DNA of 64,000 bases from Balamuthia mandrillaris (Eukaryota; Discosea; Longamoebia; Balamuthiidae). The position numbers and the translations under genes are program-made. The DNA is taken from assembly GCA_031835245.1 (NCBI GenBank), contig JAVKOQ010000072.1, positions 144,001 through 208,000 of the forward strand, given 5' to 3'. Positions within the stretch are counted from its first letter, which is position 1. Every line of letters starts with the position of its first letter. The notes under the pieces are model-generated. The model saw nothing but the letters and a program-made list of their open reading frames with translations, was not told the origin of the DNA and did not search any database. Positions 54,490 to 64,000 of the stretch are shown one piece after another.

Positions 54490-57016
54490 CTTGGTAATGA
54501 TCAGTCGCAGCATTTGTACCATTAGATGAAAAGAGCGAGCAGATAGAATATTAGTAGGTAAGTTCTGAGTAAGTGCATCCAGTATGAGTGCAAATACGCG
54601 TTGGCCATGCTCTGTATGAAGGAGGCCTCTCAGCTGTTGCAGCTCTGGCTCAGAGACTAGTTCCGCTGACAAAAGTATTTGAGCCACAGTGTAATTGATG
54701 GACTGGAGTGCCAAAGGCAACGACTCTTGGTCTTCCACTCGTTGCTTTTCTTCTCCTTCAGCAGTTGCATTCTCCAGCGAGCACTCAAGGGGTGAAGAGG
54801 TAGATGTAGACGAAGCAGAAGCAATTGAAGAAGAAGAAGCACAAGAAGAAGAAGAAGAGGAAGAAGAAGAAGAAGTGGGAGGAGCATCGTAGCTACGATG
54901 AATCGGTACAGATGCTGAGGAAGAAAGCAGGAAATGGGCAGCATACATAGAGCTGCTCGCTTGGTTGGAAACGTGAATGCACTCCTTCAACTGTCTGGTT
55001 TGTTGCTCCATCGAATGGCGAGCAGATTCAGCGGCCTTTAGCGCTTCCTTCTTCAGTACCTTTTGTCGTTTGACCTCGCTTTTCAGCGCCCAGAGCCTCT
55101 TTTCCCACTCTTCCTCCTCTGCTGCTGCTAGTTGTCTCTCATTGGCCAACAACGTTTTCAGTTTAACCAATTCCTTCTCCATATCTTCCATCGCCTTAAG
55201 TACATTAGTGGTATTCTCTCTTGCAACAGTGATGACTTGCAATGATTTGCCGGCTTCCCCAGCTCTTCGTTCGCAATGCGACTTTGACTTCCAGAAACTG
55301 GCTTCTGTCTCAGCTTGTTGTCTAGCATTTATTTCGCGAGCCGCTTTTTTGTTGGCGCGCTGGGCTTGTTTTTCCCATGATTGCTTCTCTTCTTCCATCT
55401 CTTTGTTGGCATTTTTCAATTCCTCTTGTTGCTGTTTCAGCCTAACGATGTCTCTCTTTAAGTCCTGCACTTCCTGTGATGTCTTCTTGAGCATCAACTC
55501 CTTCTGCGTTAGCAGTTGCTTAAGTTCGTGGTTGGCCATGTCGAGTCTTGCCTTGCTTTCTACTTCTTCGCTTAGACGCTTCTCGAGATGAGCCTCCATC
55601 TGTGCTTTGTCCTGAAGCACTTCTTCCAGCCTAGAATGCAACTCTTTCAAGCTAGTTTCAACTTGACTAGTTCTCTGCTTCAAAGCCTCTCTATCCTCAG
55701 CTGCTTCTTTCTTTTGCTGTTCAAGAAGCGCTTTCACTTCCGACAACTCTTTCTTCACGCTTTTCTTCTTCTTTTTTTCTTCCGTATACTTTTCTTGAGC
55801 TACTGCGATTTGCTCCTGCATCTGATTGCGTTCTTGTGTAAGCAGTTCTTGTTCTTTCTTCTCTGATGCTGCCTGTTCTTCTGCGCTTAGTTGTAAGCTA
55901 AGGCTTTCAAGGAACTTGAGCTCAGCTTCCAACTCTTTTTTGTTCTCATCCATTCGTCGCATACTGCTGACCTTCTTCTTCCACAGGGTTATCTCCTCTT
56001 CTAATCTATATCGACTTGCGTCCCTGTCCTTCAGCGTTCGTAACAATCCCTCCGCACGAACCTCCGCCTTCTCCTTCCTTTCTTGTGCTTCCAGTTCTCG
56101 CTGCTTCAATGACTTCCTTTCAGCCTTCAAAAGGGCTATCTTCTCCGCCACGTTTTGTTGTATCCGCTCCAATTCGCTTCTATCCCTTTCCAGTTCTCTC
56201 TTCACGCTGTCATGTTCGGTCTGTGTAATGTGTAGCTGTTCTTCCAGGCTGGCAACTCGCTCCGTCAAACACAAGTTCTTTCTTGCTTCGTCTCGTAATC
56301 TTAATACCAACAGATCTTTGTTACCACCGCCTGTTTGGTACGAAATAAAAGCAGTGGGTAAAAAGAAATGAGGAACGAATACATGCGACCTATTAAATCT
56401 ATACTTACTAAATTGCAACTGATGGTACAACTGGCGATGCTGTGGGCTTTTCCTATGCAACAAATGAGGAGAAGACGAGTAATTGCTAATCAATGCCTGT
56501 TTGATTGGTGGCGAACTATCGTTCCCCTCTCGAGCAATTTCTGCTGTGTCGACGTCCACATAAGTGCCTTCCATCACTTTGTTGGTCTCGGCCAGTGCCT
56601 CTACAGGCCCTGCTTCCTTGCCGGCATCATCGCTCTTATATACAACTGTTTTTTCTTGTCCATGTAGCTGAGTCTGTGATCGCGTAACCGGATTGGGGAG
56701 GGACACAAGAAGACGCTTTCTGTTATGCTGTGGTGTAAGTGGGTCACAACCAACTAACAACGGGCCGTCATAGTCGGGGAGGGAGGCCGCTGTTCGAGCT
56801 AGTGCTTCGATGTTCAACAAGACCAGAGACATGTCGTGCCGTAGATAAAGCGAAGAAGTTGTAAAGAGACATGAAGAAGGCAAGCCTAGCTCCCAGCATG
56901 CTTTCAGGTAATGAGCTATGTTTTCCACCTCTTCCAGAGCAGTTCGTGGCTCTGTGTTGTATGTTTGCACTATACCGGGACGGATCCCATTTACCAACCT
57001 GTTTCACGATAGAATA

Positions 57017-57064
<48 letters not shown>

Positions 57065-57125
57065 GGGGAGAGAGAGGAGAGAGAGAGGGAGAGAGAGAGG
57101 GAGAGAGAGAGAGTCAGAGAGAGGG

Positions 57126-57169
<44 letters not shown>

Positions 57170-57702
57170 GAGCAAAGCAAGTACTACCTTACAAGCAAAA
57201 CGCCAGAGCGAAGCAAATCAAAAAGATCTGCAGAGTCCGGTAGAAGCTGTCCAGTGACCTGCGATACCCATATCTTGAGCCCTTCGGTGGGCACAGCTAA
57301 CTGCGGCCGTTCCTATTAAGTGAGAAAATAAAGTAGTGGTGAGGAACCGAAAGTGAGAAAGAAGATAGATAGTAACCCCTCTCGGCGTGGTCAAGGTTAC
57401 TTCTCCTTGTTAAATCGTTTTTGACACAAGAACGTTAGTAACCAACAGAGGGACAACAACGAAGCAGTACAACAAAAGAAGCAGAAGAAAACTTGTTGGT
57501 AGAGTTGAAAAAGAGAAACAAACAAAAGATAGTCGACGCACCGGATGAGGAGCTGTGCATGCCGGTGGGTACGTGCTGTAAGCCTGCCTGCAGACAAAAC
57601 CAAGATAACGAGTCACGCTCGCCCCTTTGTCTCCAAACGAAATTAATGAAATAATTTATGTGGTAACGCTGAAACGTGAGAGAGCACAAAAGGAGAGATC
57701 AT
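51694..57702 (-). CDS. CH domain - long coiled coil - RhoGAP protein
   Basis: Multi-exon minus-strand gene of roughly 1,700 residues. My 5' model uses small exons 57702-57676 and 57583-57542, then 57312-57188, spliced to one starting at 56998; the first two are tentative. The calponin-homology domain spans that junction: LKIWVSQVTGQLLPDSADLF, RSGVLLVRLVNGIRPGIV, IAHYLKACWELG. A coiled coil of about 600 residues follows (56330-54950). Next come a helical region of unknown type (CEFFKEFALWQDVSFWEEIF) and a Lys-rich stretch. The RhoGAP domain has FGVPLRKLVEREG, arginine finger in VGLFRLSAS, MDPHIIAVLLKKFLQMLPEP and MTVKNLAIVIGPNICYP. Role: GTP hydrolysis on Rho/Rac at actin structures, with CH giving actin or partner binding. 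Only 117 bp separates its stop from that of the polymerase gene. Confidence 0.82.
57020..57167. repeat. (GA)n tract, about 150 bp, in a CH-RhoGAP intron
   Basis: The longest dinucleotide tract in the window, GA with GGGA interruptions, inside the intron between exons ending 57188 and starting 56998. It is CU in the transcript. Confidence 0.9.
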
Positions 57703-57744
57703 GGGAGAAACAAAAAAGAAGCTACTTCAAGCTTGCTCTTCTTC

Positions 57745-58853
57745 TTAAGGTTGAAACATGTCAGCGAGGTTTGCAGAGGGAAAGAGTCGCGAGTTAGCCT
57801 GCAACCAAGCCCACACATAAATAGACAAGCACACTAAGAATACACAAATCGATAACGCTTCTCCGTTCGTGAACTTCTGGGTAGTGTCCGTCACGGCGAT
57901 CTCTGGGACATATTCCCCTATTATTAACATTAGTCAGCTACGGTCTTCTTTGAACGGAAAAAGCGAAGAGAAAAACATGTACCAGATCGTTGTAGAGGCA
58001 TATTTGGTGTAGCTTGGCCATCGGTCCGTTGTGCCTCAACCTCTTTCTCATTGTTTGTGTCCCAGTTGAGCTCTCTGCCGTTGATGTAAGCCAAAACAAG
58101 GTCGTCTCGGTCGGAAGGGTTATCAGTGGCAGCCGCTGCCCGGATTGCTGCGAAGGAAGAACCAGCACCCACACCACCACTGCTGCTACCAACAACCCTC
58201 AGCAAACCCAATTCTTCCAACATTTGCGCTGTTCGCGCTATTTGTGCAGCAGAGAATTTAGGTCCACTTTCGTCGTAAGCTTCTGAGCTATTGCCGTTGA
58301 GTTGCTGTCCGTAGCTGCTGAGCTTGGTCTTCCATTTGGGAATGCGAGAAAGGTTCGCCCTTTGGCTGGCGGAAGAGAAGGGCACACTGCCAGAGAGCAG
58401 CACTCCAGCTAGCGAGCAGATGCAATGGACCACTTTGACAACGTTTTTTCTTCGTTCGCTGAGGAGGTCGCTCACGTCGAAGCAATTCTCCTCCCTGAGA
58501 GCGTAGCGGTCGGTGCATTCGTGAAGAAATCTGACGATGTTATCCACGCGAAAGTAGCTGTGTGTGGCGGTATCTACTATGCTCGCAGGTAGAGTTATCG
58601 TCCTGTCGGTCTCGCCGGTAGCAGAGGAAAGCAGCACATGAAGAGCATTGACGAGACAACAAAGAACAGAGCCGTCTTCCAGAACGTCCGCAATGGAGGT
58701 GTTCCAATTGGTGAGGTGGGCCAGCGGTGGATACTTGTCCGGTTTATACTGTCCTCCTTTCTCGATCACTCGCTTCATCCAATCCCTGGTTTGTGCCTGC
58801 AAGCACAGGAAGCGATAGGCCGCACGTTTCTTCCGTGTTGGCGTGAAATCCAT
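57745..58853 (-). CDS. CH-domain protein with C-terminal membrane anchor
   Basis: Two exons, 58853-57983 and 57917-57745, join in frame to 347 residues. The N-terminal CH-like domain has LQAQTRDWMKRVI, SIADVLEDGSVLCCLVNAL, YFRVDNIVRFLHECTD, the DVSDLLSERRKNVVKVVHC segment and then CSLAG, in family order. The second exon ends with one hydrophobic segment, ALSICVFLVCLSIYVWAWL, and 18 further residues, the topology of a tail-anchored protein. CH domains bind actin or act in signalling (Vav, IQGAP); a CH domain tethered to a membrane by its C-terminus would link actin to an organelle or ER surface (inference). It lies directly upstream of, and on the same strand as, the CH-RhoGAP gene. The two could be alternative parts of one locus, but the in-frame stop at 57745 supports separate products. 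Confidence 0.75.
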
Positions 58854-59210
58854 CGTTGGTGCTGTTTCTTTTGCGAAGCTTTCAACTCAACCCAGTAGCC
58901 AGCTGCTACCCCAGACCCCACCCTTTCTTTCTTCTTCTTTGCGGCGCCCCTTCGATCGCTACTCGATCACTACTCTAAAAAAAAACAATTGCGAGTGTGG
59001 CGAGGTTTGAACCGACGGAACTGCAGTTTTTTCATGACGACCCGGGAAAGTGTCCTGTATTTAGCTGGAAAGAAAAGAACAAAGAACAAAACCAGACATG
59101 AGAGCAAGGCCGCCGCGACCGTTGGTTCCAAGGCTTTCTATCCTAGGTTAGTTTGTTTCCGCAGTCGCGGCCCTCGAACTTGTTTTAGATGCCTCTAACA
59201 TCAGTGTCCT
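58854..59210. other. Divergent spacer
   Basis: Between the divergent CH gene and the 59211 gene. An ATG at 59034 opens a short frame ending at a GT donor at 59147, but I could not join it in phase to the next frame. No GTCGAC palindrome is present. Confidence 0.45.
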
Positions 59211-60437
59211 ATGATTGTGTTTTTAGAGGGAAAGCTGCGTTCCTCTCGCCTTTCGCTCTTTGCCGTGCAGACTCACTCGCTCGTACGCCCGGCTGCCTAC
59301 TTTTCTAGCGGGGCGGCAAATGTTGCGGAGAATAGACGCCCGTCGTCACCCAAGTGGCTGCTTTGGGCTGGTGCTCTTGGCGCTGGAACCTTTCTCTACC
59401 ATCGTTTCAACCAAGAGGACAACAAGCTGATGTGCGCCTCGCTGGAAGGGAACCAGCACCAACAACATCACAACCTCCCACAACCACAACAACGCTCCCT
59501 TCCACGACGGTCAGAATACGCCAACCTATCGCTGGAAGAGATCATAGAGCGAGCCAAACAAACGGCCGTACCTGCCAGCAGGTACTTTGGCCTGAAGAAA
59601 GGCATCTGTCAAGAGGACATCGAGGCCCATACCAAAGACTGGACCAGCTACGAAGCTGTCGTGGACGACACCCAAGAGCTGCACTTCAGCTTGCCGCCTC
59701 AAATGGAGAGGGTTGACATCACGTCCTCCATCGGGAAGATGTTGATGCCTGGCTTGCAGGGCACGTTGATTGCGGCTTTCGCGCTACCCCACCCTGCTGG
59801 TGGCAAGCACAACCCCAAGGCCTTGCCCTCTTTGCTATGTTTGTCAATGGCGACCTCTTCTGCTACTGACCATCTTGCTCAGCAAAAGATCTTCCAAAAG
59901 TATATCGACGAACTATCACAAAGTATCTCTCATCCACTTTTCTTTTCTTCTCTTGTTTCTCTCTCTCTTTTGTATTCTTATTCTTATTCTTATTCTTATT
60001 TATCTTGTTCTTGTTCTTGTGCTTGTTCTTGTTCTTCTTGTTTATGTTGTTGTTGTTCTTCTTCTTGTTCTTCTTCTTCTTCTAAAAACTCATTCCGTGT
60101 GGTAGAGGAAAAATTACAGATACTTGCCCAGCGTAAGTGGAAAGGGGCGGAAGGCAGATTTACTATTTACTCCGCAACAGACACCGACAAGAAGGCGTAT
60201 GTCCGGACGAGGGCGTTGTGCTTTAGCGGTGATTTCTTCCTCGATGTCCTGTTCTTGACACCAAGCCATGAAGAGAAGAGGCACCACAATGATGTGAAGC
60301 GGATTTTCAAGTGGTTTCTGCTATCTCTACAATTGAAGGAACCAAGCACAACAGAAACAGCTTGGGGATGGACGGATGAAGAAGATGAGGAGGAGGACGA
60401 AGAAGACGACGAAGACGAAGACGAAGAAGAAGAATAG
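59211..60437 (+). CDS. Probable mitochondrial membrane protein, unknown family
   Basis: Exons 59211-59922 and 60106-60437 join in frame to 347 residues. The N-terminus (KLRSSRLSLFAVQTHSLVR followed by PAAYFSS) is basic with Ser and an aromatic-S-S end, typical of a cleaved mitochondrial presequence. A membrane helix follows at about residue 45 (WLLWAGALGAGTFLYH), then a soluble region with ASRYFGLKKGICQEDIEAH, SFALP-like hydrophobic strands, and VRTRALCFSGDFFLDVLFL before an amphipathic helix KRIFKWFLLSLQLK. The last 30 residues are nearly all Glu/Asp. I do not recognise the family. Inner-membrane anchoring is inferred from presequence plus single helix. Confidence 0.6.
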   Translation: MIVFLEGKLRSSRLSLFAVQTHSLVRPAAYFSSGAANVAENRRPSSPKWLLWAGALGAGTFLYHRFNQEDNKLMCASLEGNQHQQHHNLPQPQQRSLPRRSEYANLSLEEIIERAKQTAVPASRYFGLKKGICQEDIEAHTKDWTSYEAVVDDTQELHFSLPPQMERVDITSSIGKMLMPGLQGTLIAAFALPHPAGGKHNPKALPSLLCLSMATSSATDHLAQQKIFQKYIDELSQSISHPLFFSSLVSLSLLYSYSYSYSYLSCSCSCACSCSSCLCCCCSSSCSSSSSKNSFRVVEEKLQILAQRKWKGAEGRFTIYSATDTDKKAYVRTRALCFSGDFFLDVLFLTPSHEEKRHHNDVKRIFKWFLLSLQLKEPSTTETAWGWTDEEDEEEDEEDDEDEDEEEE

Positions 60438-60662
60438 CGGGTTTACATTTACCATGTCGTCCTGAGGAGTACAAAACTCTTCTTGGAATTAAATTCTTTA
60501 TTTTTTTTAAATTGGGGCAGAGAAAAAATTTTGCACTGAAAAGAACAAACGCAACGCACTGGCATTTGGTGTAGCGCGAAAAAACAAAACAAAAAAAAAA
60601 ACCAACGTAGTTCGTTGCACACTCAACTCTAACGAGACGAGAAAGACAACATTGCGGAAAGA

Positions 60663-62034
60663 ATGGAAGATGACATGGCCCTTGCCCTTGAACTGAGCAA
60701 ACAAGAGGCGGAAAGCGCAAAAAAGAGAAAAAGGGAGCTTGGGGACTCGATGGAGCAAGTGCAGGAGGTGGAGGCCTCCTCCGTTTTGAAGATCTCGACC
60801 AAGGACCGAGGTTTCGATGCCGCTCTCTATGGAGAGACCGTGCAAAAGGGCTTTGCCAAACTGTACAACAACTACCTGCTGAGCGACATTACCTTGTTGC
60901 TTGGAGAGGAAAAGATCAAGGCCCACAAGATGGTACTCGGTGCTTGGAGCGAGACCTTTCGCAGCATGTTGAGTCAAGAGTGGGTGGAAGGCTCCATGGC
61001 CGAACTGCCCATCCACGTAGAGCCGAAGGACTATGAGAACTTCAAGTGCTTGCTCAAGTACATGTACACCGGCTCTATCGACTTTATCACGAGCGAGAAC
61101 GTGTTGCCTCTCCTCTCGTTGTCGGACTACTATGGCATCATTTCGTTGAAAGAACTTTGCGGAGAGCTTCTTGGCGAGCAGATCTCGGAAGAAAACCTGT
61201 TTTTCTTGTTGGACGTGGTGCAGCAGTTTGACTGTCGGCGGTTGAGCACCGCTTGTGGCGCCTTCCTTGCCGACCACTTTAACGACATGTTGACGGAGGA
61301 TCGAGAACGACTCATGACATTGGGACTTCACACCTGGGCTGAAATGTTGAGGAGTGACAGTCTCACCGTCCGGTACCTACTTTTTTTGCTTTCAGCAGTA
61401 TACCTATCGCTAAAAGCTAACCATCTTTTACTGTTTGTTTGGGTGCACAACGCACAAACAAAAGAACGGAAGAGGCATTGTTTGAAGCCGTGATGGACTA
61501 TGCCTCCCGCTTCAAGGACGAACCAGAGAAGAGGAATGAGATTTTAACCACATTGCTGCCACATGTGCGGTTCCCGTGCTTGAAGAACAAATTCCTGGTC
61601 AACAACGTGGAACAAAATCCGTTGTTGCAAAGCCTTCCCATTGTGGTAGACCTGCTGTACGAAACCTACAAGTACAAGACTCTTGGTCACAAGCCTTCTC
61701 TTATTAACGCAGCTCCTCGGAAAGGTAGTTTCCCCTTACTGTGCTCTTTTCGCCTTACTAGTTTTCTTAACTTAGTACCACAACGAACTTGAAAGGTTTT
61801 CAAAAGTTTGATCCTGAGAAGTGCGCAAGCTCCATTAACCTGTCAGATGATGGCCTTATGGCTACCTATAGTACGAGTGCTGGATGGCAGTCTGTTCGTT
61901 CCGTTCTTCCTTTCGGCCCCAAGTATAACTACTGCGAGCTGAAGTTCACAGCTGGCATGAATGTCATGATTGGTGTCGTTGATGGAGACGTATCGTACAC
62001 TGGCTATTCCGGCCAATATAGCAACGGGTTCATT

Positions 62035-62077
<43 letters not shown>

Positions 62078-62406
62078 CGTTTTTTTTCATTTCTTTCCCT
62101 CTCCCTCTTTCAATTTGCTGACAATTTCTGCGGTAAAGCTGGACACTTTACTCGCAAGGGAGCCTCTATCATGCAGGCAGTACCACGCCAACCACTGGCG
62201 GTTTTACTGTGAACGACCGCATTGGCCTCAAAGCAGATTTGGCGAAAGGAACCGTGGCCTTTTACAAGAACGGCGCCGTGGTGGCCACTGCATCAAATAT
62301 ACCAAAGAACAGCACTAGCGTTTATCCCATTGTATGCTTCTCAGCAGCTGGTGACTCTGTCAGTATTGACCCTATTGCAACTGACCCTACTGCTGATTCT
62401 CCTTAA
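60663..62406 (+). CDS. UIM - BTB/POZ - BACK - SPRY protein, probable Cullin-3 adaptor
   Basis: Four exons (60663-61372, 61465-61724, 61796-62027, 62139-62406) join in frame to 489 residues. Residues 2-16, EDDMALALELSKQEA, fit a ubiquitin-interacting motif (acidic cap, A-x3-S-x2-E). The BTB domain follows: LSDITLLLGEEKIKAHKMVL, SMLSQEWVEG, LLKYMYTGSIDF. A BACK-like helical region includes TWAEMLRSDSLTV and EALFEAVMDYASRF. The C-terminal SPRY-like part has DGLMATYSTSAGW, ELKFTAGMNVMIGV and GLKADLAKGTVAFYKNGA. BTB-BACK proteins bring substrates to Cullin-3 ligases; SPRY would bind substrate and UIM would bind ubiquitin. The combination is the notable part. Intron 3 has a (CT)n tract at 62038-62075. 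Only 15 bp separate its stop from that of the next gene. Confidence 0.85.
62038..62075 (+). repeat. (CT)n tract in intron 3 of the BTB-SPRY gene
   Basis: Perfect CT on the sense strand, ten bases after the donor at 62028. Confidence 0.9.
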
Positions 62407-62421
62407 TACAGTAAAAATCTT

Positions 62422-63020
62422 TTACTTTTGGTTTGTCATATTTGTGCTATCATTCGTTTGTTCATTGCTTTCGTCGGTGGAAGAGGAGGTCCATTGTTGC
62501 TCTGTTGCTACAAAATCGCGGCTATCAGTGGTTGTGTCGGCGCTGGAAGAGGTGGTGGATTGTGGCGGGGAAGATAGTGGTGATGCTGATTGCTGATTCA
62601 GCCGGAGCAGCAAAAGGGTTTCGCGCAGCTTGCTGCGATATTGTAAATGCCCAGTTATCACTGAAGACACGTCTATGTTTTCCACTTCTGTTATTTTGTC
62701 AGAATTACCCATGAGTATGCGCTTGTGCTAGGAGAAAGAAAAAAAAAGATTGAAGCAAACCTTCACATGCTATAGCCTCAAGGCCAGCTACTCCAAACGA
62801 AAGATGTGCTACATGCAGAAAGTGTGTAAGTAGTGTTGGTTTACTTATTACTTTAGTGCAAGGAGCAGAGAAGATATACCTGCCCGATACAGCACTCCCA
62901 GTAGCCAATCCGATCGGCTGTATGCGTTCACTAATCGACCTGCAACTATGGATTTACATGCTTGCCAGTCCTCCGGAGAGGTTGAAACTGGAGTACCTGC
63001 AATATATAGAATCAGAGAAA

Positions 63021-63060
<40 letters not shown>

Positions 63061-64000
63061 AAGAGAGAAATGAAAAAAAGGAGAGAAGAGATAGAAGGTA
63101 AGCGATAAAACAGAATTGATGGGTTAAGAGGAAGCAACCAAGTAGAAAAGCGTCCATCACAATCCCTTTGGCGTTGTGTTCAGTTAAATAGCGAAGGCAG
63201 TAGTAAATAACACGAGCTCCAACAGAATAGCCAACCAAGGAAACGGGTCGGTTGCCATGTACACGATCCATCAAAACCTTGCCCAGCAGCTTTCCCGCTT
63301 TCTCAGCTCTGTCCATGAGTACATGCCTGCATTTTGGAAGAACCTACCATTAGTGCAGCTGTCAATAATGAGGTAAAGTCAGAGTGGTACCATGTATTGT
63401 CAATAACCCCAGTAATTGAAAGAATGGTGAGGGGCCATGCTATGGCGCTTGCAACGCTTGATATTGCCACAAGAAGTGCTTGACCCGATGCAGCCATCCA
63501 ATACGTGGCAAGTTCTGTACGACGCAGAAATAAATATCAAATGCGAAGAACGAAGCGAGAAATGGCTAAAAGCAAATGGAAAGAGAGACGTTCACATACT
63601 CTTTGCAGCGGTAGTGGCTATGAATTTGTAGACAAAATTACCCAAGTTCTTCAATTTTTCGGATTCCTGTTATCAAAAGCAGACATGGTGAGCAAGAAAG
63701 AACTAAGGAACTACGGCTGTGAACAGAGAAGAAAAAGGGTCCCTACCCAACGCAATGCAAAGTATTCTCCGAAGGTCTTCATTTCCTCAAGCGTTATCCA
63801 GGGCTCAACAAAATCCACGTCGTTCGTTAGAATACCTGAAACACAAATCCATATGTGCATTCCGCGACTTATGGGCGCTTGCTTCAGTCGGTCTTTGATC
63901 GTTACTTCTGATTGCTCTCCGGAGAGGGGATGCCCGCCCCTTCCCTCCATTTCATATTGTGGCGATTTGGGTGCACTATCGGTCGTCTTGGGGGGTTCTG
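62422..64000 (-). CDS. TMCO4/DUF726-like membrane alpha/beta-hydrolase (5' end outside window)
   Basis: Minus-strand multi-exon gene entering from the right edge with no start seen. Segments in order: GMHIWICVSGILTNDVDFVEPW near 63900-63800, a hydrophobic stretch (SGQALLVAISSVASAIAWPL) near 63480-63410, then the hydrolase core VSLVGYSVGARVIYYCLRYL with nucleophile-elbow G-Y-S-V-G near 63240-63180. After an intron with (GA)n at 63023-63056 comes TPVSTSPEDWQACKSIVAGR followed by VNAYSRSDWLLGVLYRAG, the TMCO4 block with the catalytic Asp candidate in SDW. The next exon has FGVAGLEAI, and the last exon NIDVSSVITGHLQYRSKL followed by a Ser/Thr tail; His in TGH is the probable third catalytic residue. 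The function of the family is unknown; fungal and animal members are membrane-associated. Confidence 0.8.
63023..63056. repeat. (GA)n tract in a TMCO4-like gene intron
   Basis: GA on the plus strand inside a minus-strand intron, hence CU in the transcript. Confidence 0.9.

Noticed and set aside
51694-58853. Treating both CH genes as one two-CH-domain protein
   Set aside because: The upstream frame runs through a well-formed intron to a stop at 57745 after a membrane helix, so the simplest reading is two genes.
58985-59030. GGTTTGAACC resembling a tRNA T-arm
   Set aside because: No acceptor stem, D-arm or anticodon arm could be drawn around it.
59034-59146. Possible first exon ending at a GT donor upstream of the 59211 gene
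   Set aside because: Its phase does not fit the main frame at either nearby acceptor, and the ATG at 59211 already gives a convincing presequence.

Overview
This is an intron-rich eukaryotic nuclear window. Introns are short, obey GT-AG and are pyrimidine-rich. Most genes have several exons, and splicing the frames by hand gives conserved full-length proteins. The gene content (RasGEF, CH/RhoGAP and SH3-PX signalling proteins, a Cdk5-type kinase carrying PCTAIRE in its cyclin-binding helix, a two-pore channel with an EF-hand linker, an F-box protein with GCPW-type ankyrin repeats, BTB-BACK-SPRY, an MLO-like protein) together with long Ser, Gln and Glu runs suggests a free-living amoeboid protist, most likely Amoebozoa. 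Naming a genus such as Balamuthia or an Acanthamoeba relative would be a guess. I see no retroelement, transposase, CRISPR array or rRNA, and no tRNA I could support.

Layout. 1-1112 (-): 5' part of an MLO-like membrane protein, divergent from a three-RRM Raver-like protein (1511-4229, +). 4651-6003 (-): myristoylation-motif Glu/Lys/Arg-rich protein. 6364-7788 (+): divergent mitochondrial-carrier-like protein. 7929-9536 (-): intronless vanadium-haloperoxidase-like secreted enzyme. 10457-12860 (+): Pro-rich SH3-PX scaffold. 13495-14187 (+): small coiled-coil protein. 14244-15174 (-): C1orf131/DUF4602-like basic protein. 16310-20813 (+): 15-exon membrane-anchored tandem amidohydrolase. 21412-22584: two small genes. 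22758-23951: disrupted YwqG/DUF1963-like gene. 24081-26966 (-) and 27569-29330 (+): divergent low-complexity proteins. 29649-31096 (+): TOM40. 31224-33463 (-): Ser-rich basic protein. 34342-35869 (+): Cdk5-like kinase. 36149-36953 (+): P-loop nucleotide kinase-like protein. 37692-42152 (+): two-pore channel with a very long acidic/Gln tail. 42347-43299 (+): DsbA/GST-kappa-like protein. 43525-45668 (-): RasGEF. 46172-47344 (+): F-box/ankyrin. 47866-51576 (+): family A DNA polymerase of the Pol nu/theta type. 51694-57702 (-): CH-coiled coil-RhoGAP. 57745-58853 (-): CH protein with a C-terminal membrane anchor. 59211-60437 (+): probable mitochondrial membrane protein. 60663-62406 (+): UIM-BTB-BACK-SPRY. 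62422-64000 (-): TMCO4/DUF726-like hydrolase, running off the right edge.

The genes do not form an operon or an obvious pathway. Shared themes are small-GTPase and actin signalling (RasGEF, RhoGAP, CH, SH3-PX) and mitochondrial function (TOM40, carrier-like, GST-kappa-like, 59211 gene). The strongest unexplained signals are (a) a palindrome, TGTCGACA, seen seven times, six of them in three gene-proximal spacers, and (b) long (CT)n tracts that lie on the sense strand of nearly every transcribed segment where they occur.
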